From: Anaerolineae bacterium
GTDB taxonomy: Bacteria; Chloroflexota; Anaerolineae; Aggregatilineales; J027
Reading direction: 5' to 3'
NCBI GenBank assembly: GCA_008933735.1
Contig: WBUL01000007.1
Span: forward strand, 124,001 to 188,000
DNA length: 64,000 nucleotides
The notes under the pieces were generated by a model. It saw only the letters and a list, made by a program, of their open reading frames with translations, was not told where the DNA came from and did not search any database. Shown piece by piece: positions 7,791 to 16,110 of the stretch. The position numbers were made by a program, and so were the translations under genes. The number at the start of each line of letters is the position of its first letter. Position 1 is the first letter of the stretch.

Positions 7791-8086
7791 ACGAGGACGA
7801 GCGCTACGAACGCGCCCGCAAACAGGTGCAGGAACTCAAGGATTTTTACATCCACCTCTCGATCTACATCATTTTTAACGCTTTTGCGGTCTTTGTTGGT
7901 CTGTCTCAGGGCGCGGGCTGGTGGATTCTGGCGCTGCCTGTTCTATGGGGAATTGGATTGGTTGCCCACGCGATTGACGCCCTGCCTGCGGCAACAGGCT
8001 GGGAAGAGCGTAAAATCCGCGAGCTTATGGCGAAAGAGGAACGCAAAGCCAAAGAAGACTACTTCTACGAAGACAAGCAGTCGTAG
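7787..8086 (+). CDS. 2TM-domain membrane protein, copy 2
   Basis: A 99-residue paralogue of the preceding gene. Both share 'DERY.RARK.V.(Q/E)LK.FY.HL' at the start and 'GWEERKIRELMAKEERKAKEDYFYE' at the end, with two central hydrophobic segments. The pair clearly arose by tandem duplication. The function is unknown; the charged flanking helices suggest assembly at the inner face of the membrane. The SD (GAGGAGGAAGAG) lies within the end of copy 1. Confidence 0.8.
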   Translation: MNEDERYERARKQVQELKDFYIHLSIYIIFNAFAVFVGLSQGAGWWILALPVLWGIGLVAHAIDALPAATGWEERKIRELMAKEERKAKEDYFYEDKQS

Positions 8087-8115
8087 ACCCTCCTTAACTG
8101 GTAAAATGGTGCGCC

Positions 8116-9270
8116 ATGACAAAACGTTGGCGCACCATCATTTTTCTCTGGCTGGGCTGGTATCTTGCGCTGATGACCTTCCAGCAAATCAACTGGGCAC
8201 GATTTACTCTACAGCGTCCCGATGATGGTTATGCGTGGACGGGCGGCATGACCACCGGCAGTCTCGATGGGCCCAAAACGGGCGGCTGGTTTTATGCGCG
8301 GTGGGACAGCTACCGCTATATCCGCATCGCCCAGAACGGCTACGCTGACCCCAAACTGGCAACCTTTTTCCCCGGCTACCCGATCATGATGCGAATCGCG
8401 GACGAGGTTTTGCTTTCGCCGCTGATGGCCGAGGATGGCAAAAGCAGCCGGATGGCACTGGCGGGAGTGCTCGTCTCCTGTGTCACCTCTCTGATTGCAG
8501 CACTAGGCATGATGACCCTGGCGGAAGACCGTCTTGGCAATGAAAGTGACGCTTTCCGCAGCACGTTTTACCTGCTCGTTTTCCCCACTGCGATGTTCAT
8601 GGTGCAGATTTATACCGAATCGGCTTATCTGGCTGTATCGCTGTGGGCGCTGGTCTTCACTTACCGGATGCAATGGAAATGGGCTGTCCCATTGATGATC
8701 TACGCCACGCTCACCCGCCCGACCGGCATATTTTTGTGTTTTCCCATGCTCACTCAGTGGCTGGATTATTGGTGGCGCGGCAATCGCCTGCCTTACTGGA
8801 TGCTGCTGGCGGCAGCATCACCTGGGGTGACGTTTTTTCTGTTTAATGCCTATCTTGGCAACAACGGTATTGACACGTTCAAAGCACAACAGGATTTCGG
8901 GCGCTACCTGCTGCAACCTCAGGCGGTGCTTGCGTTCATGCAGCAAATCGGCTGGATGGGAGTCGCGGGCAATGGCACGGTACATATCGGGCTGGATATT
9001 GTGCTGACGTTGTTTGCAACGGGAATGTGTCTGTTGGAATGGAATCGCCATTCAGGACTGGCCCTCTACGGGTTAGGCGCAACCTACGTCTCCCTGGCAA
9101 CCGGGCAGTTGGTCAGTCAAAACCGCTACGTGCTGATCGTCATTCCGATTTTTTTTGTACTGGCACGCTGGGGCCGTAATCCCATCATTGACCATGTGTG
9201 GACTATTATCAGCTTGCTGCTCCTGGCGATGTATCTGATACAATTTACGCAGGGTTTCTGGACAGGTTAG
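8116..9270 (+). CDS. PIG-V-like membrane mannosyltransferase (GT-C fold)
   Basis: This 384-residue multi-pass protein has about 9-10 hydrophobic segments. The first extracytoplasmic loop carries 'ARWDSYRYIRIAQNGY' followed by 'FFPGYPIMMR'. This WD..yl.IA..GY...FFPxYP pattern is typical of bacterial relatives of GPI mannosyltransferase 2 (PIG-V). GT-C enzymes transfer sugars from polyprenyl-phosphate donors at the outer side of the membrane; the acceptor here is unknown. A TGGTAAAAT element at 8099-8107 just before the ATG could be an extended -10, giving a nearly leaderless transcript. The gene follows the 2TM pair by 29 nt. Confidence 0.75.
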   Translation: MTKRWRTIIFLWLGWYLALMTFQQINWARFTLQRPDDGYAWTGGMTTGSLDGPKTGGWFYARWDSYRYIRIAQNGYADPKLATFFPGYPIMMRIADEVLLSPLMAEDGKSSRMALAGVLVSCVTSLIAALGMMTLAEDRLGNESDAFRSTFYLLVFPTAMFMVQIYTESAYLAVSLWALVFTYRMQWKWAVPLMIYATLTRPTGIFLCFPMLTQWLDYWWRGNRLPYWMLLAAASPGVTFFLFNAYLGNNGIDTFKAQQDFGRYLLQPQAVLAFMQQIGWMGVAGNGTVHIGLDIVLTLFATGMCLLEWNRHSGLALYGLGATYVSLATGQLVSQNRYVLIVIPIFFVLARWGRNPIIDHVWTIISLLLLAMYLIQFTQGFWTG

Positions 9271-9309
9271 CGCCGGATTCGATGCTTATAAGTTGAAACA
9301 GGGTGAGAA

Positions 9310-10230
9310 ATGGCAGAGGAAACTAATCCCGTCGTAGAGATGATACGCCGAATCCGCATGGATATTTTTGAGCGACTCCAGCGCGGCAAGCTGAATTATG
9401 AACGGGATACCAGTACGCTCCGCAAACATGCCCAGCTTGCCGAAACCATGAACGAGCCGATTCTGTGTGGGCAGCTTCATGATATGCTGGGGATCGTGGA
9501 AGAAAACACCGGGCATTTTGACAGTGCCGCTTACCATTTCGACAAAGCCAATCATATTTTTGACAGGGAGCAGGACACCTTGCGGATGGGGCGGGTGCAA
9601 AATAATCTGGGTGAACTGTACCGTCATTCGGCACGCTACGCCCTTGCCTTTGCCGCCTATGCCAAAGCCCGCGACCTGTTAAAACAAGCCGGCGACGAGG
9701 CTTCGCTGCCGCTCGTCGAATCGAATCTGGGATTAACCCGGCTGGCAATGGGCGAATACGACCGTGCCGAAGATCATTTTTTGGATGTCATTTCGATGAC
9801 GGCGGCGGAGCCCTGGAATCACCTTAGCACCCTCATTGAAGCCAGGCGTGGTCTGGCAGAAATCTGTCTCGCCCACAACAATTTCCCTGAAGCCTGGCGG
9901 CAGGTGAGCGAAGCCTTTCGCATGGCGTCCGGCAGTGACCGCACCCTGATGCAGGCAGAAGTCAACCTGACCCGCGCCCACATCGCGGAAGCTGACCCCA
10001 ACAGCCCAGAATCTGCCTCCACATATTATCAGTTATGCCGCCGTGGGCTGCAAAATCATCATGCGCCAACAATGATGGCGCGGGTTTTTCTGGATGAAGC
10101 CCGTTACCAGCAGCGGCGCGGTAATCTCGAAGATACCAGACGACTGGCAAAAGAAGCCTATAATCTCTTCCGTGACCTGGGATTAGAAGAGGAAGCAGCA
10201 ATGGCCTCAGTTCTGAGAGAAGCCGAATAA
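9310..10230 (+). CDS. TPR-repeat protein
   Basis: This 306-residue soluble protein consists of degenerate tetratricopeptide repeats from about 30 to the C-terminus. Helix pairs such as 'LRMGRVQNNLGELYRHSARYALAFAAYAKARDLL' and 'LPLVESNLGLTRLAMGEYDRAEDHFL' are visible. There is no enzymatic or DNA-binding domain and no signal peptide. It lies between the mannosyltransferase and the EF-G-like gene. It resembles the sensor half of many TPR regulators but stands alone; partner unknown. Confidence 0.8.
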   Translation: MAEETNPVVEMIRRIRMDIFERLQRGKLNYERDTSTLRKHAQLAETMNEPILCGQLHDMLGIVEENTGHFDSAAYHFDKANHIFDREQDTLRMGRVQNNLGELYRHSARYALAFAAYAKARDLLKQAGDEASLPLVESNLGLTRLAMGEYDRAEDHFLDVISMTAAEPWNHLSTLIEARRGLAEICLAHNNFPEAWRQVSEAFRMASGSDRTLMQAEVNLTRAHIAEADPNSPESASTYYQLCRRGLQNHHAPTMMARVFLDEARYQQRRGNLEDTRRLAKEAYNLFRDLGLEEEAAMASVLREAE

Positions 10231-10359
10231 CCATCAAAACTTACGGAAAGGGGTTGCTCATCACTAAAAAGTGCTGTCTTCTGGCAGGTAGCGTTATCCC
10301 CGATCCGTGGTTAAAATCCCTTTAACTTAAAGCCGTTAGACGAAAGGTTTTTGACCGCT

Positions 10360-12435
10360 ATGAAGGTTTATGACGCTCCCAACATTCGCAATGTTGCGCT
10401 TGCCGGTCATCAGGGAAGTGGAAAAACCAGCCTCGTAGAAGCGCTCCTGTTTGCCGCTGGCATCACCAAACGGATGGGCAAGGTAGAAGAAGGCAACACC
10501 GTCGCGGATTTCGACGACGACGAACGGGAACGCCAGATGAGCATCAGCACCGCTGTTGTTCCGATTGAGATTAATGACATCAAAATTAATTTACTGGACA
10601 CCCCTGGTTTTACCGATTTTCAGGGTGATGTACAGCAGGCGGTGCGCGTTTGTGATGCGGTCGCCGTGTTAGTGGATGCAGTCTCTGGCCCGGAAGTCGG
10701 TACAGAACTGGCATTCCAGGCCGCTGATGCGTTCAACCAGCCAATTTTAATAATTATCAACAAAATGGATCGGGATAATGCCAACTTCCAGCGCACCCTG
10801 GAAGCCGTGCGCGAGCGTTTCCCTGACCACAAGTTTGTACCTATTATGCTTCCCATCGGTGAGCAGGCCAATTTTAAGGGGGTGGTCAATGTTTTGACCC
10901 AAAAAGCCTACCTCAACGAAGGCAAAGAACGCACTGACCCTCCGGCTGAAATGGCGGATGCTATTAAAGAAGCCCATTTGTATCTGACCGAGGCGGCGGC
11001 TGAATCCTCCGACGACCTCATGGAAAAATATTTTGACCAGGGGGAACTTTCGATTGATGAGGTGCGGGCCGGAATGCGTGCGGCCGCTCGCAGCGCGGAT
11101 CTCAAAACTATTCCGGTCTTTGTGACCAGCGCTACCCACAATATCGGCACCTATCCGGTTCTGGAAGCCATGACCGTCTATGTGTCTTCGTCAGATAATC
11201 GGCGTGTGGGGTGGAAAGAAAAAGACGAAAATGAGGTGGAATTCCTGAACCCACCACAGAGCAAAGAGGGGCCGCTCGCTGGCTACATATTCAAAGAATA
11301 TACCGACAAATTCGGGACGATCAGCTACTTCCGTTTATTCTCCGGCACACTCAAATCCAACGACAATGTGTACATCCCCAACCGTGATACCAACGAGCGC
11401 TTTGGGCAGCTTCTGGTGATGCGCGGCAAGGAGCAAATCCAGGTTGATGAAATCCATGCGGGTGATATTGGCGCCGTCGCCAAACTGCGCGAAGCCCATG
11501 TAGGAGATACCATTACGGTTGCTGGCAACCGCAAGAAAATTGTGCGTCCCCAGCGTATCGAACCCGTCTATACGGTTTCTGTCCACCCTAAAACGCAGGC
11601 GGATAGTGCCAAAATGGGGCCTACCCTGACTGCTCTGTGCAATGCCGATCCGACGCTGCGCTGGCGGCCAGAACCATCTACCAAGGAAACCCTGCTGGAA
11701 GGGATGGGCGGCATCCATATCGAGGTGGCGATTAAACGGGCGGAACGGTTGGGCTGTAATATCGACACGGCTATTCCCAAAGTGCCCTACAAAGAAACCA
11801 TCACCAAGACCTCCATCGCTGAATACACGCACAAAAAACAGTCCGGCGGTGCGGGGCAATATGGGCGCGTGAATCTGCGTGTTGAACCGATGCCCCCAAC
11901 TGAAGAGTTTGTCTTTGAAAGCGAAGTCACAGGCGGGGCAGTTTCCGCGCAGTTCATCGGCTCGACGGAAAAAGGTGTGCGTGGCGTGCTGGACAAAGGG
12001 GTAATCGCCGGGTATCCGGTAGTGGGCGTCAAGGCGATTATTTTTGACGGCAAAATGCATGACGTTGACTCAAAAGACATTGCCTTCCAGATCGCCGGGT
12101 CGGGTGCCTTCCAGGAAGCGTTCCGCAAGGGCAACCCGATTCTGCTTGAGCCCATCATGAAACTCACCATCACCGTGCCCGAAGAAAATACAGGCGACAT
12201 TATTGGTGACATGAGCAGCAGGCGTGGGACGGTGCAGGGGATGGACAGCATGTTAGGCCGTTCGGTGATTACGGTGCGCGTACCCTATTCTGAAATTCTG
12301 CGCTATTCGGATGACATGCGTTCCATGACCAGTGGACGCGGTGTATTCACGATGGAATTTGATGGCTATGAACGGATGCCCCCGCATCTTTCCGATGCAA
12401 TTGTGGCAGCGTATAAGGCTGAGGCCGAGTCTTAA
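10360..12435 (+). CDS. fusA: Elongation factor G-like translational GTPase (EF-G2 type)
   Basis: About 691 residues with the full five-domain EF-G layout: G domain (P-loop 'GHQGSGKTSLVEALL', 'DTPGFTDF', 'NKMDRD'), domain II near 300-385, domains III-V to the end ('GGAGQYGRVNLRVEP', 'GRGVFTMEFDGYE'). The P-loop reads GHQGSGKTS rather than GHIDAGKTT, and the switch I region lacks the usual RGITI. This places it with the EF-G2/EF-G-like paralogue group rather than the canonical str-operon EF-G. It binds ribosomes and GTP; its exact step is not established here. ATG 10360 is preferred to TTG 10351 because the GAAAGG site is too close to the latter. A hairpin terminator follows. Confidence 0.88.
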   Translation: MKVYDAPNIRNVALAGHQGSGKTSLVEALLFAAGITKRMGKVEEGNTVADFDDDERERQMSISTAVVPIEINDIKINLLDTPGFTDFQGDVQQAVRVCDAVAVLVDAVSGPEVGTELAFQAADAFNQPILIIINKMDRDNANFQRTLEAVRERFPDHKFVPIMLPIGEQANFKGVVNVLTQKAYLNEGKERTDPPAEMADAIKEAHLYLTEAAAESSDDLMEKYFDQGELSIDEVRAGMRAAARSADLKTIPVFVTSATHNIGTYPVLEAMTVYVSSSDNRRVGWKEKDENEVEFLNPPQSKEGPLAGYIFKEYTDKFGTISYFRLFSGTLKSNDNVYIPNRDTNERFGQLLVMRGKEQIQVDEIHAGDIGAVAKLREAHVGDTITVAGNRKKIVRPQRIEPVYTVSVHPKTQADSAKMGPTLTALCNADPTLRWRPEPSTKETLLEGMGGIHIEVAIKRAERLGCNIDTAIPKVPYKETITKTSIAEYTHKKQSGGAGQYGRVNLRVEPMPPTEEFVFESEVTGGAVSAQFIGSTEKGVRGVLDKGVIAGYPVVGVKAIIFDGKMHDVDSKDIAFQIAGSGAFQEAFRKGNPILLEPIMKLTITVPEENTGDIIGDMSSRRGTVQGMDSMLGRSVITVRVPYSEILRYSDDMRSMTSGRGVFTMEFDGYERMPPHLSDAIVAAYKAEAES

Positions 12436-12445
12436 CGGCAGACAG

Positions 12446-12470
12446 CGGGGCGTGACCACGCCCCGTTCCT
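12446..12470 (+). terminator. Terminator of the EF-G-like gene
   Basis: CGGGGCGTG (12446-12454) and CACGCCCCG (12457-12465) form a perfect 9-bp stem, followed by a short pyrimidine tract (TTCCTTCT). It lies 11 nt after the stop codon. Confidence 0.7.
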
Positions 12471-12561
12471 TCTGTCATCTTGCCGTTATTCAACTGTCAG
12501 GTGCAGGTCAAGCAGTTTATCCCCTTCCACGCTACTCCGATAAAAAATGAGGTGGCTGCCG

Positions 12562-14190
12562 ATGAAAAAACTCATCTGGATATTGACTCCCCTGTTGTTT
12601 TTTCCGCTGTTGATGATTCAGACGAAGCCTATCGCAGCCCAATTGACAACCACTGTTTTCCCAACTTATCCACCAACAGACATTCCTACAGTTACACCTA
12701 CCGCTAGCCCAACCCCTTCGGCTACCCCAACTTTGCCCATCATTGATCTCCCCACTGCGGTACCGATTTTTTCACATGCATATAACGCAAAAATCAATTC
12801 TGCCGCATGGAGTCCGGATGGAAAGCAGCTTGGTGTGAATTACAACATAACCACCGATGTCTGGATTCTGGAAAGCGGCACACGCCAGACTTCGTTTACT
12901 TCAGAGATGATGTTCCCGTCGTATCCTATTTTTTTCACGACGGATGGCAGTGTCATCGTTACCTCTACAGATTTTGGAGAAGTACAGGGGTTCGATGTTC
13001 GCACGGGCACTCGAATTTACGCCATTTCCAGAAATGAAAATGCCTATGATCTCTATTTTGTGCCGCTGGCATATGCTGGGGATAAAGCCCTTATCATAGG
13101 TACACAGGGGGTTAAACCCTACCCACTTGACCTGCGAACCGGTGCCAAACTGTTTGCCACCAATGACGAAATGGGGTATCCAGGTTACGCCTTCTGGTCA
13201 AAGGATGGTTCACGGATTTATACCACTGATTTTAACGGGTTTCATGCCTGGAACGGTTCGACTGGCATTCATCTCTACAGCCTGCCAGGGATAAACTGGG
13301 TGACCTTAAGCCCTGATAATCGACTTTTCCTCAATACCCAGGAAACCCACCTGGAACTCTATGAAAGTGAGACTGGCAAACTCCTGCGCGAATTCTCACT
13401 CTCAGACATAATCTATGGGGTATTCTGGAGTCCTGACAGCCGGACGTTTGCCGCTGCCCAGCGGAATCAGCAGATTATCGTGTTCAATGTGGATGGCACG
13501 CAGCGGGTGCTTCCCGATTCGCAGTCAGGTCTGCGAGGCTTCAGCCCGGATGGCAACCATCTGATGACCGTAGGACAGGATGAGCAGTTACATATCTGGG
13601 ACACAGCAGCCCTTACTGATGTGCATACACTACCCTACGGATTACACAATATAGGATGGTCGCCTAGTGGGGATTACCTGCTGGCCTGGCATCCTGATGA
13701 AAAAGCGATCCTGCTTTACTCACCTTCAGATTGGACAGTAAAACAGCGCTGGCCTGCCCCCGGAACAGATCTGACACCGGATTTCACCGTCGCGTGGAGC
13801 CCGAACGGGCAGTGGGCGGCGGTTTCCTGGAATGACATCCAAAATGCAGGGGGAATCATAGAAGTTTTTTCGCTGCCAGGAACCCTGGATACAAGCCCGG
13901 CACCGACACCAACGCCTTCGCCAACCAGTACCGTAACACCTACGGCCGTTCATACCAGTACCCCGGTTTCTACAGCCACCATAATTCCAACCTCAGCCCT
14001 GCTGTTCCCCAATACGCTCTTTAGCGATGATTTCAGCAGCAACCAAGCTGATTGGGAAACCGCTCATATAGAAGGCACGTTTTCAGATATTGTAAATGGG
14101 AAATATGTGATTGATTACGCCGCCCCAACGTCGGGTTTCGGCTGGTTTGTTGCCCGGGTTTTACTGACTGGTCACAAGCCCCAGTGGTAG
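12562..14190 (+). CDS. Secreted beta-propeller protein, N-terminal part of a frameshifted gene
   Basis: 542 codons: signal peptide ('MKKLIWILTPLLFFPLLMIQ'), a Pro/Thr linker (PTYPPTDIPTVTPT), and a WD40-like propeller over about 65-440 (repeated 'WSPDGKQL', 'WSKDGSRIYT', 'WSPDSRTFA', 'FSPDGNHLM', 'WSPNGQWAA'). A second PTxTP linker and the first strands of a concanavalin/laminin-G-like domain ('LFSDDFSSNQADWE') follow. The frame then stops in the middle of that domain, and the next 402 nt encode its remainder in another frame. ATG 12562 is chosen because GAGGTGG lies 6 nt upstream. It was presumably surface exposed; whether the split is biological or a sequencing error cannot be told from here. 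Confidence 0.8.
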   Translation: MKKLIWILTPLLFFPLLMIQTKPIAAQLTTTVFPTYPPTDIPTVTPTASPTPSATPTLPIIDLPTAVPIFSHAYNAKINSAAWSPDGKQLGVNYNITTDVWILESGTRQTSFTSEMMFPSYPIFFTTDGSVIVTSTDFGEVQGFDVRTGTRIYAISRNENAYDLYFVPLAYAGDKALIIGTQGVKPYPLDLRTGAKLFATNDEMGYPGYAFWSKDGSRIYTTDFNGFHAWNGSTGIHLYSLPGINWVTLSPDNRLFLNTQETHLELYESETGKLLREFSLSDIIYGVFWSPDSRTFAAAQRNQQIIVFNVDGTQRVLPDSQSGLRGFSPDGNHLMTVGQDEQLHIWDTAALTDVHTLPYGLHNIGWSPSGDYLLAWHPDEKAILLYSPSDWTVKQRWPAPGTDLTPDFTVAWSPNGQWAAVSWNDIQNAGGIIEVFSLPGTLDTSPAPTPTPSPTSTVTPTAVHTSTPVSTATIIPTSALLFPNTLFSDDFSSNQADWETAHIEGTFSDIVNGKYVIDYAAPTSGFGWFVARVLLTGHKPQW

Positions 14191-14585
14191 GAGGCAGTTA
14201 CGAGGTGGAAATTCAAATTTCCAACGTCAGCAGCACCGGAAATATCCGCTTGACCCTGCTCCTTGGTGTGCAGCCCAATTACAGTGATTACACGATTATT
14301 AATCTCTTCCTGCCAGAAGGCCGCTGGACTTCTGGAACAGCATCAGCATTCTACCAGCAAGAGGGTCGATTTTCCCCCGGTGACTTCTTTGATAACAAAG
14401 GCGGGACGCTCACTGTTTCTGTCCAGGATCAGAAGGTTATGGTTTATCTGGATCACACCCTCTCGTTTTCCTTTAATGCCCCTGATCTGCAAATGGGCAG
14501 TGTGGGATTCGGGATAGGCAGTGTACCTGGAGAAACATCTACCATCCGGGCAGAATTTGATAATTTACAAATTCGGGTGCCATGA
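14184..14585 (+). CDS. C-terminal fragment of the split beta-propeller/lectin-like protein
   Basis: 133 codons in a different frame from the preceding 12562-14190 region, overlapping it by 7 nt. The segment supplies the missing strands of the lectin-like domain: 'GGSYEVEIQISNVSS', 'ALLLG'-like 'TLLLGVQPNYSDYTI', and the closing 'AEFDNLQIRV'. The last is the usual end of the domain, as in the TIR gene's 'VQFDDIRVW'. It has no signal peptide or SD, so it is not an independent gene. A one-base loss between about 14155 and 14185 would explain the split; the C4 run at 14179-14182 and T4 run at 14159-14162 are candidates. Confidence 0.7.
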   Translation: MVGGSYEVEIQISNVSSTGNIRLTLLLGVQPNYSDYTIINLFLPEGRWTSGTASAFYQQEGRFSPGDFFDNKGGTLTVSVQDQKVMVYLDHTLSFSFNAPDLQMGSVGFGIGSVPGETSTIRAEFDNLQIRVP

Positions 14586-14591
14586 TGTACT

Positions 14592-15632
14592 CTACTGATA
14601 TTCTCCGCTGCTGAAGACGTGCACCCAGAACTGTTCATAGCCTGCATCAAGCGTCCAGTGATACAGCCAGTACGCATCCGTGATGGACATGTTCACACAG
14701 CCGTGACTCTGGCGGTAGCCAAAACGATCATGCCAGTAGGTGCCGTGTAAGCTGATCTTGCCATCAAAGTACATGGCATACGGGACATTTTCCAGGCGGT
14801 AAAAATCCGACTGCCCTTCCGCCCCGCTCATCGGCGCATCTTCCTTGCGGGACGCCGTTCGGAAGGTGCCTTCATTGGTTGACCACTGCGGTAAGCCGGA
14901 GGCAATCAGCGTGGCAAAAATCGGGGTCTCTTCCTCATACGCAACCAAGACCTGCTCATATAAATCCACCGCCACCCAGCGCCCTTCCACCTCAGATGGT
15001 TTCTCGCTTAATTTTACCCGTGCCACCTCGGTCTGTTTGATCCAGTGGTCGGGTGAAACAAGATACCATTCCCAACCATCGACCTTCACCGTCGCAAAAA
15101 TGCTGGCACGGGTGTAACGGGGAATAACCGCTGCCGTTTTATCCGGTTCCGCGCCAGGATAAGGTGATGGGTAGCTGTTCACCAGCACCCACAGCATGGG
15201 GTATTTCAAATCGTCTTTATCGAGAAATACTCCTGCGAACTCGCTGGGACGTACACCGTAGGTGTGGTCGTCATCCATCACCCACTGCCCCGGATTAATC
15301 TCCACCCAGCCGTCCTGATAACTGTAAGCCGAAACATAGTGATAGCCAGGGTCAAGCGCTTTGATCGGGGAGCCACCGGGAGCATTGTAAATTGTGATGC
15401 CGTTCGGGGCATCCAGCCGCCAGTAGGCGTAGCGGTAGATTTCATCCCGATTAGGTTCAAGCGACCGCACCTCCGGTTCAGAATACCGCGCCATTTCCTC
15501 CAGCAAGGCATCATACGTGTCTTCTGGCAGTCCGGCGCGGCAGCCATTTTCGTTAGGAGTTTTCAGGCAGTCACTCGCCAGCACCACCTGTGGGAAGCAC
15601 AGAATCAGCAGCAGGGGCAGTATTTTTCTCAA
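14592..15632 (-). CDS. L,D-transpeptidase (YkuD family), secreted
   Basis: About 347 residues with a signal peptide ('MRKILPLLLILCFPQVVLA'). The C-terminal YkuD domain has the catalytic signature 'SLHGTYWHDR' then 'SHGCVNMS', with the nucleophilic Cys in SHGC. These enzymes make 3-3 peptidoglycan crosslinks or attach proteins to the wall, outside the membrane. The N-terminal half is beta-rich (SH3-like, 'SIFATVKVDGWEWYLVSPDHWI'). The TTG at 15632 (or the adjacent GTG at 15635) is preferred because GAGGAG lies 6 (or 3) nt upstream and the signal peptide starts there. An upstream in-frame start at 15761 would run across the divergent gene. Confidence 0.85.
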   Translation of the reverse strand: MRKILPLLLILCFPQVVLASDCLKTPNENGCRAGLPEDTYDALLEEMARYSEPEVRSLEPNRDEIYRYAYWRLDAPNGITIYNAPGGSPIKALDPGYHYVSAYSYQDGWVEINPGQWVMDDDHTYGVRPSEFAGVFLDKDDLKYPMLWVLVNSYPSPYPGAEPDKTAAVIPRYTRASIFATVKVDGWEWYLVSPDHWIKQTEVARVKLSEKPSEVEGRWVAVDLYEQVLVAYEEETPIFATLIASGLPQWSTNEGTFRTASRKEDAPMSGAEGQSDFYRLENVPYAMYFDGKISLHGTYWHDRFGYRQSHGCVNMSITDAYWLYHWTLDAGYEQFWVHVFSSGEYQ

Positions 15633-15672
15633 CACGCTCTCCTCAAATATAATCAGACTATAGTGAATCATC

Positions 15673-16110
15673 ATGAAAGCCGTCAACAGGGACGCGGTGA
15701 GTTTCCAGATCGTCGCTTTTTTCAGTGTATTAGCCCTCATTCCCACTCTCATGGCAGTCAATGACTGGCGAGTATGGTATCTATTGTGGCGCTACGGGGA
15801 ACTGAAAGAGGCACAAGTACAACATCACTGGGAAGGAAAGCTCGGTCTCTATACCCACTATTACGTGATTTTTGAGTTCGAAACAGTGGATGAAAATGGC
15901 GATCCGCTGGTACAGAGCCGCTACACCGAAATCGAGCGCGAAGCGTATTTCTTGATGCTGGAAGGTGAACCCCTCAAAGTAAAATATGCTCGTACAAATC
16001 CGCGTGTTTTCCGATTGGAGAATCAGCAGACCGCGCAAATTCGATGGACACTGGGCGCCATTATATCCTGGGTTTATGTCGGGTTTATGGGCTATATTTC
16101 TCTGAGTTGA
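15673..16110 (+). CDS. DUF3592-like membrane protein
   Basis: 145 residues with an N-terminal membrane segment (about 10-28), a soluble beta-rich middle ('THYYVIFEFETVDENGDPLVQSRYTEI', 'GEPLKVKYARTNPRVFRL') and a C-terminal membrane segment (about 125-142). This layout and the 'V.Y...NP....L' motif match DUF3592-type proteins, whose role is unknown. A TATAAT element at 15648-15653 lies about 20 nt before the ATG and overlaps the SD of the divergent L,D-transpeptidase gene. The 3' end overlaps the convergent MFS gene by 19 nt. Confidence 0.7.
   Translation: MKAVNRDAVSFQIVAFFSVLALIPTLMAVNDWRVWYLLWRYGELKEAQVQHHWEGKLGLYTHYYVIFEFETVDENGDPLVQSRYTEIEREAYFLMLEGEPLKVKYARTNPRVFRLENQQTAQIRWTLGAIISWVYVGFMGYISLS

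Noticed and set aside
14155-14190. Programmed -1 frameshifting in the split propeller gene
   Set aside because: No X-XXY-YYZ slippery heptamer in the correct phase and no clear downstream pseudoknot were seen.
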